Below, in pieces: positions 1 to 10,796 of a DNA stretch of 64,000 nt. The stretch comes from Hofstenia miamia (lineage: Eukaryota; Xenacoelomorpha; Acoela): positions 1,100,614 through 1,164,613 of the forward strand of contig SCFE01000006.1 in assembly GCA_004352715.1 (NCBI GenBank), in the 5' to 3' direction. Both the position numbers and the translations under genes were made by a program. The notes below the pieces were generated by a model. That model made no database searches. It was not told the DNA's origin and saw only the letters and a program-made list of their open reading frames with translations. The stretch's first letter is position 1, and each line of letters opens with the position of its first letter.

Positions 1-343
1 CGAAAGGGAGTTAATTTATGGTAATTTCGATGAATTCTTCAATTATTTATGAATTGTAATGTAATTTAATCCATTTTTAATTGTTTTCTATATTTATTTT
101 TGCGATTTCGCTGTGTTTTTCATAGTTATTCTAGAGTTTATCTTCCTTTCGCTAAATTACTAAAATACGAAAGGGAGTTAATTTATGGTAATTTCGCTGA
201 ATTCTTCAATTATTTATGAATTGTAATGTAATTTAATGCATTTTTAATTGTTTTCTATATTTATTTTTGCGATTTCGCTGTGTTTTTCATAGTTATTCTA
301 GAGTTTATCTTCCTTTCGCTAAATTACTAAAATACGAAAGAGC
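1..343 (+). repeat. 167-bp satellite repeat, two direct copies plus a stub
   Basis: Two consecutive copies of an AT-rich 167-bp unit start at 1 and 168, each with CGAAAGGGAGTTAATTTATG. They differ at only a couple of positions (30 and about 72-73 of the unit). A third copy begins at 335 and breaks off after CGAAAGAG. At each junction CTTTCG and CGAAAG face each other about 16 bases apart, so every unit border can fold as a small hairpin. The array probably extends left of the window. Inverted relatives lie at 668-1125. Confidence 0.9.
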
Positions 344-492
344 GGTAAGGTACGACTAAAAAATCCATACACGTAAAAGACGTTCTTGTTTTTTCTTTTT
401 TAATTGTAATATTTTTTAACTGTTGTACATTACCCTTAGTATACAAGTTATGTGCCTTTTCGATTGTGTAAATTAGGTAATAGATTGTTTGC

Positions 493-560
493 GGATTCGT
501 GTTGTGTGGAACACTACCATCTTGCATGGTAAGATACAGGTTCAACTCCTGTCGAGTCCT
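493..560 (+). tRNA. tRNA-like cloverleaf, probably a pseudogene
   Basis: A compact cloverleaf can be drawn. The acceptor 493-499 (GGATTCG) pairs with 553-559 (CGAGTCC), seven pairs with one G-U. The T arm 536-552 has a perfect five-pair stem around TTCAACT, and GGTTCAACTCC matches the B-box consensus. The anticodon stem TACCA/TGGTA (515-519, 527-531) is perfect. The D hairpin (TGTT/AACA) is very tight and leaves no linker after the acceptor. The anticodon loop TCTTGCA reads UUG (Gln) by position but has C instead of U33. The A box is poor. It could be a decayed tRNA, a copy of an organellar tRNA, or a tRNA-derived part of a repeat. Confidence 0.4.
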
Positions 561-586
561 AGCATAAAATATTTCAATAGCTTATT

Positions 587-627
587 CGAACACATTGGAA
601 TCGAACCAACACTCCTTCACTGTTCAG
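587..627 (-). other. truncated tRNA-like T arm with perfect B box
   Basis: On the minus strand GGTTCGATTCC is an exact B-box match inside a T arm (stem 610-606 with 598-594, loop TTCGATT). A seven-base strand (593-587) that could be a 3' acceptor follows, then A. No D arm or anticodon arm is found upstream. The only possible partner for the acceptor strand is TGAACAG at 627-621, which would give just a minihelix. It points away from the tRNA-like sequence at 493-560. It could be a remnant or chance. Confidence 0.25.
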
Positions 628-667
628 ATTTTATTTCAATGTATTAGTAACCTATATTTACCTATAT

Positions 668-1125
668 TTTCAGTAATTTACTGAAAGGAAAGAAGCCACT
701 ATGAAAAAAGACGAAAACAACTGAGAATGTATTAAAGTGAATTATAATTCGAAAATATTTGAAAAGTTCATCGTAATTACCATAAATTAGCTCCCTTTCG
801 TATTTTAGTAATTTAGCAAAAGGAAGATGAACTCTAGAATAACTATGAAAAAATACAACAAAATTTCAATAAATATGAAGAAAAACGATGAAAAATGCAA
901 TAAATTAAATAATTATCAATAAGTAATTCGAAAGTTTAGTGTATTTGCAAAGAATTAGCTCCCTTTCGTATTTTAGTAATTTAGCGAAAGGAAGATGAAA
1001 CTTAGAACTATCCAGAAATATGATAAGGTAGTAAGCGCAAAAAATGAGTAGAGAATTTCCAAAAAAATAACATATGCAAAGCAAAAATGGAAAAATCGCT
1101 CCCTTTCGTATATTATTAGCATAAT
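668..1125 (-). repeat. inverted, diverged copies of the 167-bp satellite
   Basis: The unit seen at 1-343 reappears in reverse orientation. CTCCCTTTCGTATTTTAGTA followed by a GCAAAAGGAAG-type tail lies at 791-825, and the same block recurs 168 bases later at about 959-995. A decayed copy (CAGTAATTTACTGAAAGGAA) begins near 671, and a last fragment (GCTCCCTTTCGTA) at 1098-1110. Internal sequence is much more diverged than between the two left copies. Confidence 0.75.
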
Positions 1126-1523
1126 ATGTATTAACGAAAAACGACTAATATTCGTAAAAACAATAAAATTACTAGAAAATAAAATCAAATGCATAATGAA
1201 TAAGTTATAGATGATTAAAATGGTTAATATTAAACATAACTGACACATAACTTGACACTCAAGTTAGCTAGTAAGGTAGTTGCCATGGTTATGGGCAAAT
1301 TGGCGAAAAGATGAAATAGCGAAAACTTAATAAAACTTATACATTTTATTATTATTAATTACTAAATAACTTCAATATAAATATAAAAAGAACTCGCGCA
1401 TTCTACATTGACAACGCGTTGTACAAAGATTTCAAAACTCCGAAATTTAATCGATTCCCTAGATTCTATCATTAATGATCCACAATATGTTTAATATTGT
1501 TTGCAAAATTTGAAAATATTTAT

Positions 1524-1530
1524 AAAAAAA
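1524..1530 (-). terminator. RNA polymerase III terminator
   Basis: A run of seven T on the minus strand begins three bases after the tRNA acceptor end. This is the usual Pol III stop signal and supports the gene having been a working transcription unit. Confidence 0.7.
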
Positions 1531-1532
1531 TA

Positions 1533-1613
1533 GCAGTCAGCAGGATTCGAACCTGCGACCTCAGCAGGGATTAGATTTAATGTCTAACGCCTTAACCACT
1601 AGGCTATGACTGC
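1533..1613 (-). tRNA. tRNA-Ser-like gene with UUA (ochre) anticodon
   Basis: This is a complete class II cloverleaf of 81 bases. The acceptor GCAGTCA pairs perfectly with TGACTGC. The D arm has GCC/GGC around TAGTGGTTAA, the anticodon stem TTAGA/TCTAA is perfect, a short variable arm CCT-GCTG-AGG is present, and the T arm is GCAGG-TTCGAAT-CCTGC. The A box (TAGCCTAGTGG) and B box (GGTTCGAATCC) look intact. The long variable arm and overall sequence are those of eukaryotic serine tRNA. The loop is CATTAAA, so the anticodon by position is UUA, complementary to the stop codon UAA; serine UGA tRNAs usually carry CUUGAAA. Position 33 is A instead of the near-universal U, and the base after the acceptor is T rather than the usual serine G73. 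It is either an ochre-suppressor-type tRNA or a recently decayed serine tRNA. Confidence 0.8.
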
Positions 1614-2307
1614 AAATTAATGATAATTCGCAATATATACATTTGTGATAGGTAATAATTACAACAAATTAATAAAAAACACCTTGCAACAACCAATAAT
1701 TCGAGCAACTTAAACCCAAAGGCAAGTGATAGAAATATCGCAGAAAGATATCGCCTCTACTCAATTCGGTCAATTTTTGATATAATTGAAAATTCTGAGC
1801 AGAAAGAAGCTTAGTCACGAGTTTATGGCATAAACTGCACTTTTAATTACTTTTTTTCAGTACATATACTCTAAATCCACCGAAATTTCGAAAAATGAAT
1901 GGCGCAGTAAAATAAAGCAATAATTGGAAAATTATATCATCGAAAAAACGACTCACAAGACAAAACAAATGAATCTCCTCTTTGGACACCTCTCGCTGTA
2001 CACTTTCTTAATTTGCAAACCCAGTAAACATTATCTAGGAAATTAATTTAGGAAAATATTATTATAAATGCAGATCACTACCTTTATAAACTTTAGATTT
2101 TCGATATATAAATTTATTTACGATCAATAATTGATTTCCGTGGCTAGATTGAATGAATTCCATTTAAATCAAATGATTTCCAAAAAATTGTCCCAATATG
2201 AATTAATTTCGGTGAAAAGTATTTTCGCTAATTTTGGTGGATCCCAGTTGCCATTGCCAGTTCAGATTCAGATGAAATTATATATTGACATGCTTATTTC
2301 TAACATG
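1614..2307. other. AT-rich non-coding stretch
   Basis: I see no gene here. An isolated ACCCAGTAAACAT at 2018-2030 matches the terminal repeat of the element at 4959-5267. Confidence 0.5.
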
Positions 2308-2358
2308 TCACATCTCCCTTTCGTATTATTGTTTACAAATTTACCTTTCGTATTTTAG
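2308..2358 (-). repeat. stray borders of the 167-bp satellite
   Basis: CTCCCTTTCGTATTATT and ACCTTTCGTATTTTAGA occur about 30 bases apart and match the unit border seen at 791-810 and 959-978. No full unit is present. Confidence 0.5.
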
Positions 2359-2405
2359 ACCCACCGAATAAAAAGAGGTATAATATGGCCAATAAAAGCA
2401 TATTC

Positions 2406-2516
2406 GGCAAACGTCCTATGTGCGAACTTCCCTTTGGGCCAACATCCTTCGGGCGAAAATCCTGTAGGGCGAACATCTCTTTAGGCGAACGCTGTTTTTG
2501 GTGAAAGTCCTGTAGA
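2406..2516 (+). repeat. degenerate GGGCGAA minisatellite
   Basis: There are five to six diverged units of about 16-20 bases with the pattern GGGCGAAcATCCtgTA, for example GGGCGAAAATCCTGTA, GGGCGAACATCTCTTTA and GGCGAACGCTG. The block is clearly richer in GC than its surroundings. Confidence 0.75.
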
Positions 2517-2833
2517 CCGGTTGATATATGTAACTCATGTAACTAGGAAACCCAATTTGCAAAAAATAAATTTATTAGCCTATCAGAATTAGCAGGTGAT
2601 GAACATCAGGAAGTTAATTTCAGCTAAATATACATCAAATTAGTTATATTAATTTGTTCACTTGAAGAATTAAGCATCCAGCCCTCATACAAATTATATT
2701 TAATAATATACTTTTGATTATAAAAGTTAATTTTTATGTCCCTTTTATTTTTATTTAAAATAATGTATATTTTTCGTCTATTTTAAACAAATTTTTTTAT
2801 ATAAATTTGCATTGTCGGTTTTAAGAAAGTGTT

Positions 2834-3126
2834 TGTCGGTTCTAAGTATATCATTGTTGACAAAAAGTACCAACCCACCAATACCACCACATAGACTTTG
2901 GAAATTATTTAGACCTGAAATTACATCAACCAGAAATTACTTAGACCAAAAATTTAAAACCCTTTTCATTGAATAACTGAAGAATACGTCAAATAATCTA
3001 TTGGAAAATAAATATTTAAATGATAAGAGGTTGATACTTGTCAACTATGCAGATCCAATTATACCAATGTTTTGCGTTTGTTTTAGGTTGGTACTTTTTT
3101 CAACATACAATATCTTGAAACCAACA
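2834..3126. mobile_element. small inverted-repeat element (MITE-like)
   Basis: Imperfect inverted repeats of about 42 bases lie at 2834-2875 (TGTCGGTTCTAAG... to ...AAAGTACCAACC) and 3086-3126 (reverse complement, GGTTGGTACTTTTTTC...). A second facing pair lies outside: ATGTCCCTTTTAT at about 2738-2750 and AAAAGGGACATC at about 3200-3211. The whole may therefore be a larger inverted structure of about 480 bases. There is no coding capacity. No target duplication was identified. Confidence 0.55.
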
Positions 3127-3439
3127 TAGGGAACCTTGAGATGGAAATAGCAATATGAACAAAAATTTAGCATGAATGAGTTATATGTATCAATTATATC
3201 AAAAGGGACATCAAAATTTAGTCATTAGGAGTTGTTTATTGAGTTGTAATGAGACTAAATGATAAAATATAATCATTGATTTAATAGAAAAACTCAGAAA
3301 AATGTTTTAATGTACATATAAAAAAATTTTGACTGACCCATCCAATGTTGATCTTCATATCAGACATTGAAATTTTTTTGAAAATGTAAAAATTAGTTCC
3401 AAAATGCATTCAAAACTGTTGAAATGGCAATAAATCCAA

Positions 3440-3499
3440 TTTTTTCAACAATATATATATATATATATATATATAAATATATATATATTGTTGAAAAAA
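3440..3499. repeat. 60-bp palindrome with a (TA)n core
   Basis: TTTTTTCAACAATATATAT on the left is mirrored as ATATATTGTTGAAAAAA on the right, with TA repeats between. It could form a cruciform or hairpin. Confidence 0.8.
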
Positions 3500-3672
3500 T
3501 ATACATAAATCTTTCAAATTTTGCAGGGTAGTGTCTCTTTAATTTACCTATTCCCATTGTAAAAATATTTAAGTTCAAGTGAATATTGCAGGAGCCATTG
3601 AAAAAAAGGTGTTTTGGGGAAAAAGTGCGATTCTCACTAAATGCCTTAGAAATTTTAGACCATTTCCTGCCA

Positions 3673-3736
3673 AATCCAAGGTTTTTGGATTTTCCATAGC
3701 AAAATCCAAGTTTTTTAAATTTTCCATAGCAAAAAG
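3673..3736 (+). repeat. short tandem duplication, unit about 31 bp
   Basis: AATCCAAGGTTTTTGGATTT...CCATAGCAA is followed directly by AATCCAAGTTTTTTAAATTT...CCATAGCAA. Confidence 0.7.
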
Positions 3737-3747
3737 CAGGAAATATG

Positions 3748-3752
<5 letters not shown>

Positions 3753-3781
<29 letters not shown>

Positions 3782-3947
3782 NNNNNNNNNNNNNNNNNNN
3801 NNNNNNNNNNNNNNNNNNNNNNNNNNNNNNNNNNNNNNNNNNNNNNNNNNNNNNNNNNNNNNNNNNNNNNNNNNNNNNNNNNNNNNNNNNNNNNNNNNNN
3901 NNNNNNNNNNNNNNNNNNNNNNNNNNNNNNNNNNNNNNNNNNNNNNN

Positions 3948-3978
<31 letters not shown>
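3753..3978. repeat. (TA)n microsatellite with assembly gap
   Basis: Pure TA repeat flanks 166 N at 3782-3947. The open frames of repeated Ile-Tyr across it are artefacts. Confidence 0.95.
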
Positions 3979-3980
<2 letters not shown>

Positions 3981-4229
3981 TATACCAATGTTGAGAAAGT
4001 TAAAGAAGAATTAAGTACTTCAAATGATAGAGTAGTATTAATAAAATACTCTAATGGGAGCACTATGTCAATCTGGGATCAGGCTCCTACTGAAGAAGTG
4101 AAAGAGCCTTCCCATTTCTCTATGCAAGCACTGTGCCTGCTTCCAAAAGAATATAATAAGGATGTGGGAGTGCCACTGCTTAACCCTTAGATAGATTTCA
4201 TTCAATAGCAGTAAGGTTTGCCTGGTGAA

Positions 4230-4581
4230 GATTGGAATCTGGGGAATTCAAGATGAGACTAAGAAAAGAGACTGAGACTTATATTTTTGAGAAAAGAAAT
4301 GAAACATTTTTTATTGAGACAATGAGACTTAAGACTTCATTGAAGCTCAAAAATTAAAAAAACTTTAACCAAGATAAAAGTAATTTTAGCAATCTAGAAA
4401 TTATTTTTTATTTTAAAATTCCAGCCTTAAAATCCCTGTTTAAGAAATTCAATCTAAATGTCTTTTTTCAATTTATCATCATAGTTTTTAAAATTAAACA
4501 AAACCAATAACAGTCTCAATTTGATGCAAGACTGAGACTTTATTTTCAAGAGAAATGAGAGTCAGTCTCAAAATCCCTGAT
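4230..4581. repeat. GAGACT-rich degenerate element
   Basis: The left end (CTGGGGAATTCAAGATGAGA) and the right end (reverse complement starting CAGGGATTTTGAGACTGAC) share a weak inverted similarity, and GAGACT occurs repeatedly near both ends. It resembles a short hAT-type non-autonomous element, but I see no target duplication. Confidence 0.35.
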
Positions 4582-4958
4582 CACTACAATGTTTAGATGT
4601 TCATTTTCAGTAGAAATTGTTGCTTTTTTCAGTGAAGGCAATCAAGTTTAACTACAAATTTAATTCTCCATTGTTAGCTTAATACTTACTGCTTTAACAA
4701 TTAATGTCATATTTTAGCTAAGACCTTTTGCAGATGCTAGGTTGTAAGAAAATATTCCATTGTTGCCAAATTTTGCATAGCCAAATTTGTTCTGCTTCCA
4801 ATATCAGATTGTATAATATCTTTTTAATTGTTGTGCAAAGTTCTAAGTTCTTCAATTATTTATGGATAAACTTGTTATAGATTCTAGCATAAGGTAATGT
4901 TGAAATGCATTGCATTAGAATGGGACTGAGAATTGTATGTGTATTTCTTTTACTGCAT

Positions 4959-5267
4959 ACCCAGTAAACATGGAACTGTCCTAATGATGTTGCTGAACAA
5001 CATAATAACTGCACTAAAACTACATTACAGAACAACGTCTTTTCATAATAAAACAACAAACTATCAATGAAGATACACTTTTTAAAAAATTTATCTTCAA
5101 ATTGTCATTATACTAAAATTATTCCTATTTTTAAATATTTTTTTCTAGACAGAATTATACACTGCCACTAATCCACACTATAAATCCCAATCAAACAATT
5201 CAATGCCTATTAAATGCCAATACACCACAAAAAAGACGCCATTATAACAATTCTATGTTTACTGGGT
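4959..5267. mobile_element. 309-bp MITE with ACCCAGTAAACAT termini
   Basis: The left end is ACCCAGTAAACATGGAACTG. The right end is its imperfect reverse complement (reading inward ACCCAGTAAACATAGAATTG), and similarity continues for about 32 bases. The interior has no protein coding capacity. A third copy of the terminal motif stands alone at 2018-2030, so this is a family. The superfamily is not identified. Confidence 0.65.
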
Positions 5268-7485
5268 GCCAGTCTCAACAGTAGGAATTACTTCAAAGGT
5301 TCATTGCATTAATTTTTCATGAGAAATTTTTTGTGGTAGCTTTTGACTAAATGATGTTGATGTATAAATATAATTTGAATATTGAGTAGGCATATGTTCC
5401 TGTGAGTAAAAAACATACATATGGGTATTTGATCAGAATTTTGACGTTTCCTATAAGTAATGTGTGGCTTGAAAGTTATATCACCTTAACAGATTTGCTC
5501 AGAATTTTTAATCAAGAAATTTTTTAATCAATTCAAGATCAAGTTGTACACTGAATAACAAACTATCATTTTTGTTATGAATTGAAACAAGCATAAGACA
5601 CTAGTCAGAAAGTTAAGTCCCCCTCCCCAAACTCCCAATTTCATTTATTTGCTAATATCTAGGATGAATGCTATTGATTGAACTTTTAAGAAATCTAACT
5701 GAAATTGAGCTCCTCAATCAATTGTCTTTGTTAGTAAAAAAACCTAAGTAAGGAATTCATTTTCATTAATCTGTATTTATAGTAGATTTCTCTAGCTCAC
5801 AATAGTAAGGTAAAATAGAGAGAAAGCTGGCAAGATTATTATCAGAAAATATTTATTATTATTATTATTTATATGAACAATGAACTCAACATAATTATTC
5901 CAAAAACCTATTTGTATATATATCATAAATTATTTTGCCTGCCAGTCAATTATGAAGGATTTTCATTACATCTTCTTCAATCACTATGCATAGAAACACT
6001 AAATATATTAACTAATTATTATTTAAAAACTATCTATAACTGCTAAATATAATGTTGACAATCACAAAATAATTGTAATTCAAACCCCAATATCATTAAC
6101 AAATGCTAGCAATATAAATGCTGTGATAAGTTTGAAGTTTATACTTACCTTGATCATGTGTATCATATTATATTATATAATAATAGCAATGATAAGTAAC
6201 TCAAAATGGCCATTCAGTCAAACAATGCATCATTACAGTATGTATAAATTATAGAATTGCAGGAAAAATTTACTAATCCTGAAAAAGAACTTCAAACATA
6301 AATCCTTTATCTTAAAAACACAAGCATAAATTTAGGCGATATTATTTCAAAACTACTTTCCTTATTCGACATCTCATTGACAAAATGTCTTTGCCATGAT
6401 TTTAGTCTTAAATACATTTTCAGAAATGTATTAATTTATTAAATTCTCATGAAAATAATTTAACAATTAGCAATTACTAATGCTGCTTTGCATGTTCAAG
6501 CATTGCTATATATCTTTGGCTTCATAAATATATACATCTTTCATTTTCGTAACTTAACCTCAGCTTAAGCAATTTGAAAATTCCTTTCATTTTAATTTCA
6601 AGTAAAATATTTAAGATTGTTTGCATATAATTCTTTCTTTCTATACGTTTGTTGAATGTTAAATTCTTTGATTCAAATTTTAAATTCTACATTATAGATA
6701 TTAGTTATCTTCGAACGTCAAATTTAACGCATTTTTATGTAGTTTTTTTATTTATATCTTTCACTTCAATATTGTCTTGCCTAGCGTAGCAACAGACGTG
6801 TAGCAAAGATGCAGAGAAATCCCTGGAATTGTTTTAAATGTAATAAATTTTTTACATGTAGCATCCCTAGAAATTGTGACACAATTTTGAAAGATGAAAT
6901 TATTCACAAAACGTAGACTAAGGCCAAAAAATTCATTTTTAAAGAAAAATTTTTGCTTGTTTTTCTAATAAACATTTTTAAATATGAGCTGTTGCAAAAA
7001 AATTAGAAGATGAATAGCATCATAAATAGTGACTAAATAGGGCTCAACCAGTGTTGTGAATTTTGACCTAATTCTTTTCAAATGAGGCACTTATAAAGTT
7101 CGATTCGAGACATTTTAATTAACAACTACCGCACCAATCTGTTTGCAATTACAAAAAAAGAAAGGTACATTAACCATCATTTGCTGGCTAAAATTTCAAC
7201 TATATGCTACTTTATGCAACTATATATTACTTTTATATGTTTGATTTAGTCGTCGATGCAAATACTTTTGTCCATTATTTTAGCATCAATTTCTACCATC
7301 TGCCATTTAAGAATCGCTAAAATATAATGGTATTAAAAAATTATACTTTAAATCAAATAACCGTGCTAATCGGAATTGAAACTTTGTAAAGTTACGCATT
7401 TATTAAATATATTGAAAATTTTCTTTTTTTGAATGGCTATAGATCAATTGTGAACTTTTCAATTTCTTATTACATTATAACCTTG

Positions 7486-7487
<2 letters not shown>
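5268..7487. other. non-coding stretch
   Basis: I see no gene, RNA gene or clear element, only an (ATT)n run near 5847-5868. Confidence 0.5.
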
Positions 7488-7518
<31 letters not shown>

Positions 7519-7800
7519 AATAAGATACGCTGTGTACCTACGATTTTTCCAAACGAGGGTACACAACGTATCCAATGGGCAAACTGCCATAGTACACAGC
7601 GTATCCTGAGTTTTACTTGCTGGGTAATTAACATAAATCAATTTTGATGTACCATGGTGTGCAGTGATGTTAGACCTCCACCATGACTATAAAAAGTTTG
7701 GGACTTACATATATTTACAGTAGTAGTACATAAGCGTATCTATTTATATCGAGTGTACAGGGCGTATCTATTTTTTGACAAAAATCGTACAGAGCGTATC

Positions 7801-7850
<50 letters not shown>

Positions 7851-7932
7851 TTTATATGTAGTTATTTAAATGTAGTTATTTATGTGCTGCAGNNNNNNNN
7901 NNNNNNNNNNTATATATATATATGTATATATA
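7488..7932. repeat. TA microsatellites with a GTACACAGCGTATC motif cluster and gap
   Basis: TA tracts lie at 7488-7516, 7807-7846 and 7911-7932, with 18 N at 7893-7910. Between them a 14-base motif like GTACACAGCGTATC occurs about five times in both orientations (near 7524, 7557, 7593, 7753 and 7787). TAGTTATTT is repeated three times at about 7846-7880. The short minus-strand frame at 7459-7641, with two DTLCT blocks, is a by-product of this repetition. Confidence 0.75.
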
Positions 7933-9515
7933 TCCCTATGGAAATACAAAAATATTGCATTGAAGGTAGTCGGTTCAAATTTTCTTAGGCATTTATCAAC
8001 TTCCGATGTATTAAGTTAGTTAGAAATACTTTGGAATTTGGATAAGTTCATTTGAACATATAAATTTAGTTCGCAGTAAAATTTCAGTAGACAATTTTCG
8101 GTGTCAGAATGGGCCGTTATACATTCATACTTATGTTGAAAATTAAAGTGACATATTGTTCTTTTTCGATGCATTGCTTAAAAGTGTCTTTTTTAAATAG
8201 CACATGTACCGAATTATGTGCTGTTGTGAAATTTGATCCAGTATGACAATTGGCCAATCAGAAAAGCAATATACTAAATTTAAGCTATCAATATTTTTAA
8301 GATTTCTAAAATAATCTACACATTTTTGTTGCTATCTATAAAATTTAGAGCAATTGTGGTAAATTATGGGATTGCTATTCGTTTAAGGTATTTAGCGGGT
8401 AAGGATTTAATAGATCCAATTAGTGATGAGTCTATACTCTGTCTATAGCACACCGTGAAACGTGGAACAACATGAACCAGACATATAGGCTAGTATAGAA
8501 CTAGAATTAATGTCCCCATGCATCCTCAATGCTAAAAGTTGCATTGGTTGATGTGATTTTACTCCAATGTCATATATTAGAAATGCACGATAAATTATCA
8601 TTTTGCCAATGTTTTTTAAATAGCTTTTCATTTTCCTAAAACATGCGAAAGAAACCATTATGAACTCATTATAATACCCACAATTAGGCAACTGTTTGAA
8701 TATGTTCCAAGTAGTTATCAAAGCAGATAATTGCATACTTACATTAACTTCATTTAATGTAGGCTTAGGACATTTTGAATTTTACTTGAGCTTAAGCCGC
8801 CTGCCATATTTTTGGATTAAGTTTAAACCGTTTTTGCTTCAATCTTCGTTTAGCAATGCTCTGGACCACTTATCGTGCGCCCGAGATATCAGCCTATTTG
8901 CAGTTCTGGATATAGCCACTCAATACTTAGATCCTAGACTTGCCTCGGGTTTCAACGATACCGATTGAGGCTCTGTCTAATAAGTGTATCACATAAACCC
9001 TAATTTTGAATCTTAACAAATTAAAACCAACAAAGCCTTTTTTGAAAAAAAAACATTCCTTAGAATAAAACATTGCAACTGCTTCTGGAAGAATCATTTA
9101 GCATCAAATTATTCCGAAAATTTTATATAAGATTATTGCCATCAATGTCTTTGAATAACAGTTATTATGTAAAGTATTTGTCTAAGTAGGCCTATTTGCA
9201 TCTTAATAACCTCATTCTTATATTTCTTTCATATCTAGACATAATAGAACTTTAAAGAACAATGAAAAGTTATATATCTGGTTGCTTCAAATAGTCAGTG
9301 GCAATTTTTTATACTTGCATGAGGTTGAATTTGTGCGCCTCTCTAAACTGTATTTTGCCATTAACATCCCTACCAAATCCTATCCACTACTGCACTAGAC
9401 TCATAATTTTAACTTATATAGAAGATTGTATTATACCATATTATGGATACCATAATGATATAGAATTTGTATTTAGTTTCAAGAAACGTTATATTTACAT
9501 GTTATACATCTTAAT
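7933..9515. other. non-coding stretch
   Basis: I see no recognisable gene or element. The open frames here (for example 8696-8968 + and 8443-8736 -) overlap on opposite strands, resemble no family I know, and show no exon borders I trust. Confidence 0.4.
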
Positions 9516-10759
9516 CTTATTATTATAATCTAGGGTAGGGCCCCTGCCCTGTTCGTAGCCCGTACCCGTAAAAATAGGCGCGTAGGTTTGTCCGTGCCCG
9601 TATCCTAATCCCGTTATGCCCGTAGCTAAATGTTATTCACATATAATACCCTGAAGGAACAAGAAAACCTTCAAGTGTGCTATTGTAAAATGCATACTTA
9701 AGCGGTCATAACAACGATCAATGAAGTAGCAGCAAAAACCAAAAAGTTATTTGAAAAAGTTTTTGAATTCAATGATATATAGGAATAATTTATGAGAAAT
9801 TGAATCTGAGTCTAAAAAATTAGTAATTAGTTTAGTATGAGTATTTATTTATATTTATTCAAAAATATATTTAATTAAATCAGCAAAGAAATTTCGTCAC
9901 CTTTATTTAAATGATTTGCATAAGTGAAATTGTGTACCTGCTTTGGGAGATTGTGAGCATGAAATTTGCACTGCCACTATCACAAAGAAATGACTTTGTG
10001 TTGTGTTCATTATTAAAAGATATTTTTTCAAAATAAATATTTTTTAGATATAAGTCTCTTATATATTAAGCTAAAAATTGTCGTCTTGCTATTAAAATGT
10101 AGTTTCGAAAGTACTATTTCAGGATATTAATCACTCAAATGTTGTATTTCATGATGAAATTCCCTTGAAATTTAAAGATATTGTTTTCTTAGAAACAAGA
10201 AATTTTTTAATGAGTGTACCTAAGTACTATAATTTTATCAATGAATGCCATTATCAGAACATGACTCCTTAACGTGGATGAAGATCATTAGTTTGATGTG
10301 GCTTAGTGTAATATTTAATGTAAAATGTTATAATATTTCTGCCATAAATTTACATGTAGGTTACACGAAGTACATATACACATATATATATANNNNNNNN
10401 NNNNNNNNNNNNNNNNNNNNNNNNNNNNNNNNNNNNNNNNNNNNNNNNNNNNNNNNNNNNNNNNNNNNNNNNNNNNNNNNNNNNNNNNNNNNNNNNNNNN
10501 NNNNNNNNNNNNNNNNNNNNNNNNNNNNNNNNNNNNNNNNNNNNNNNNNNNNNNNNNNNNNNNNNNNNNNNNNNNNNNNNNNNNNNNNNNNNNNNNNNNN
10601 NNNNNNNNNNNNNNNNNNNNNNNNNNNNNNNNNNNNNNNNNNNNNNNNNNNNNNNNNNNNNNNNNNNNNNNNNNNNNNNNNNNNNNNNNNNNNNNNNNNN
10701 NNNNNNNNNNNNNNNNNNNNNNNNNNNNNNNNNNNNNNNNNNNNNNNNNNNNNNNNNNN

Positions 10760-10796
<37 letters not shown>

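Noticed and set aside
327-545. 72-codon minus-strand frame over the satellite and tRNA-like core
   Set aside because: It crosses the satellite border and the tRNA-like cloverleaf; no protein features.
3745-4014. Open frames of repeated Ile-Tyr and long X runs (also at 10245-10885 and 62500-63663)
   Set aside because: They are translations of TA microsatellite and N gaps.
6141-6155. ATACTTACCTTGATC resembling the 5' end of U1 snRNA
   Set aside because: The match stops after ten bases, with no U1 stem-loops or 3' box.
8443-8968. Overlapping frames of 97 (-) and 90 (+) codons
   Set aside because: Opposite-strand overlap in AT-rich DNA, no recognisable domain, no splice borders.
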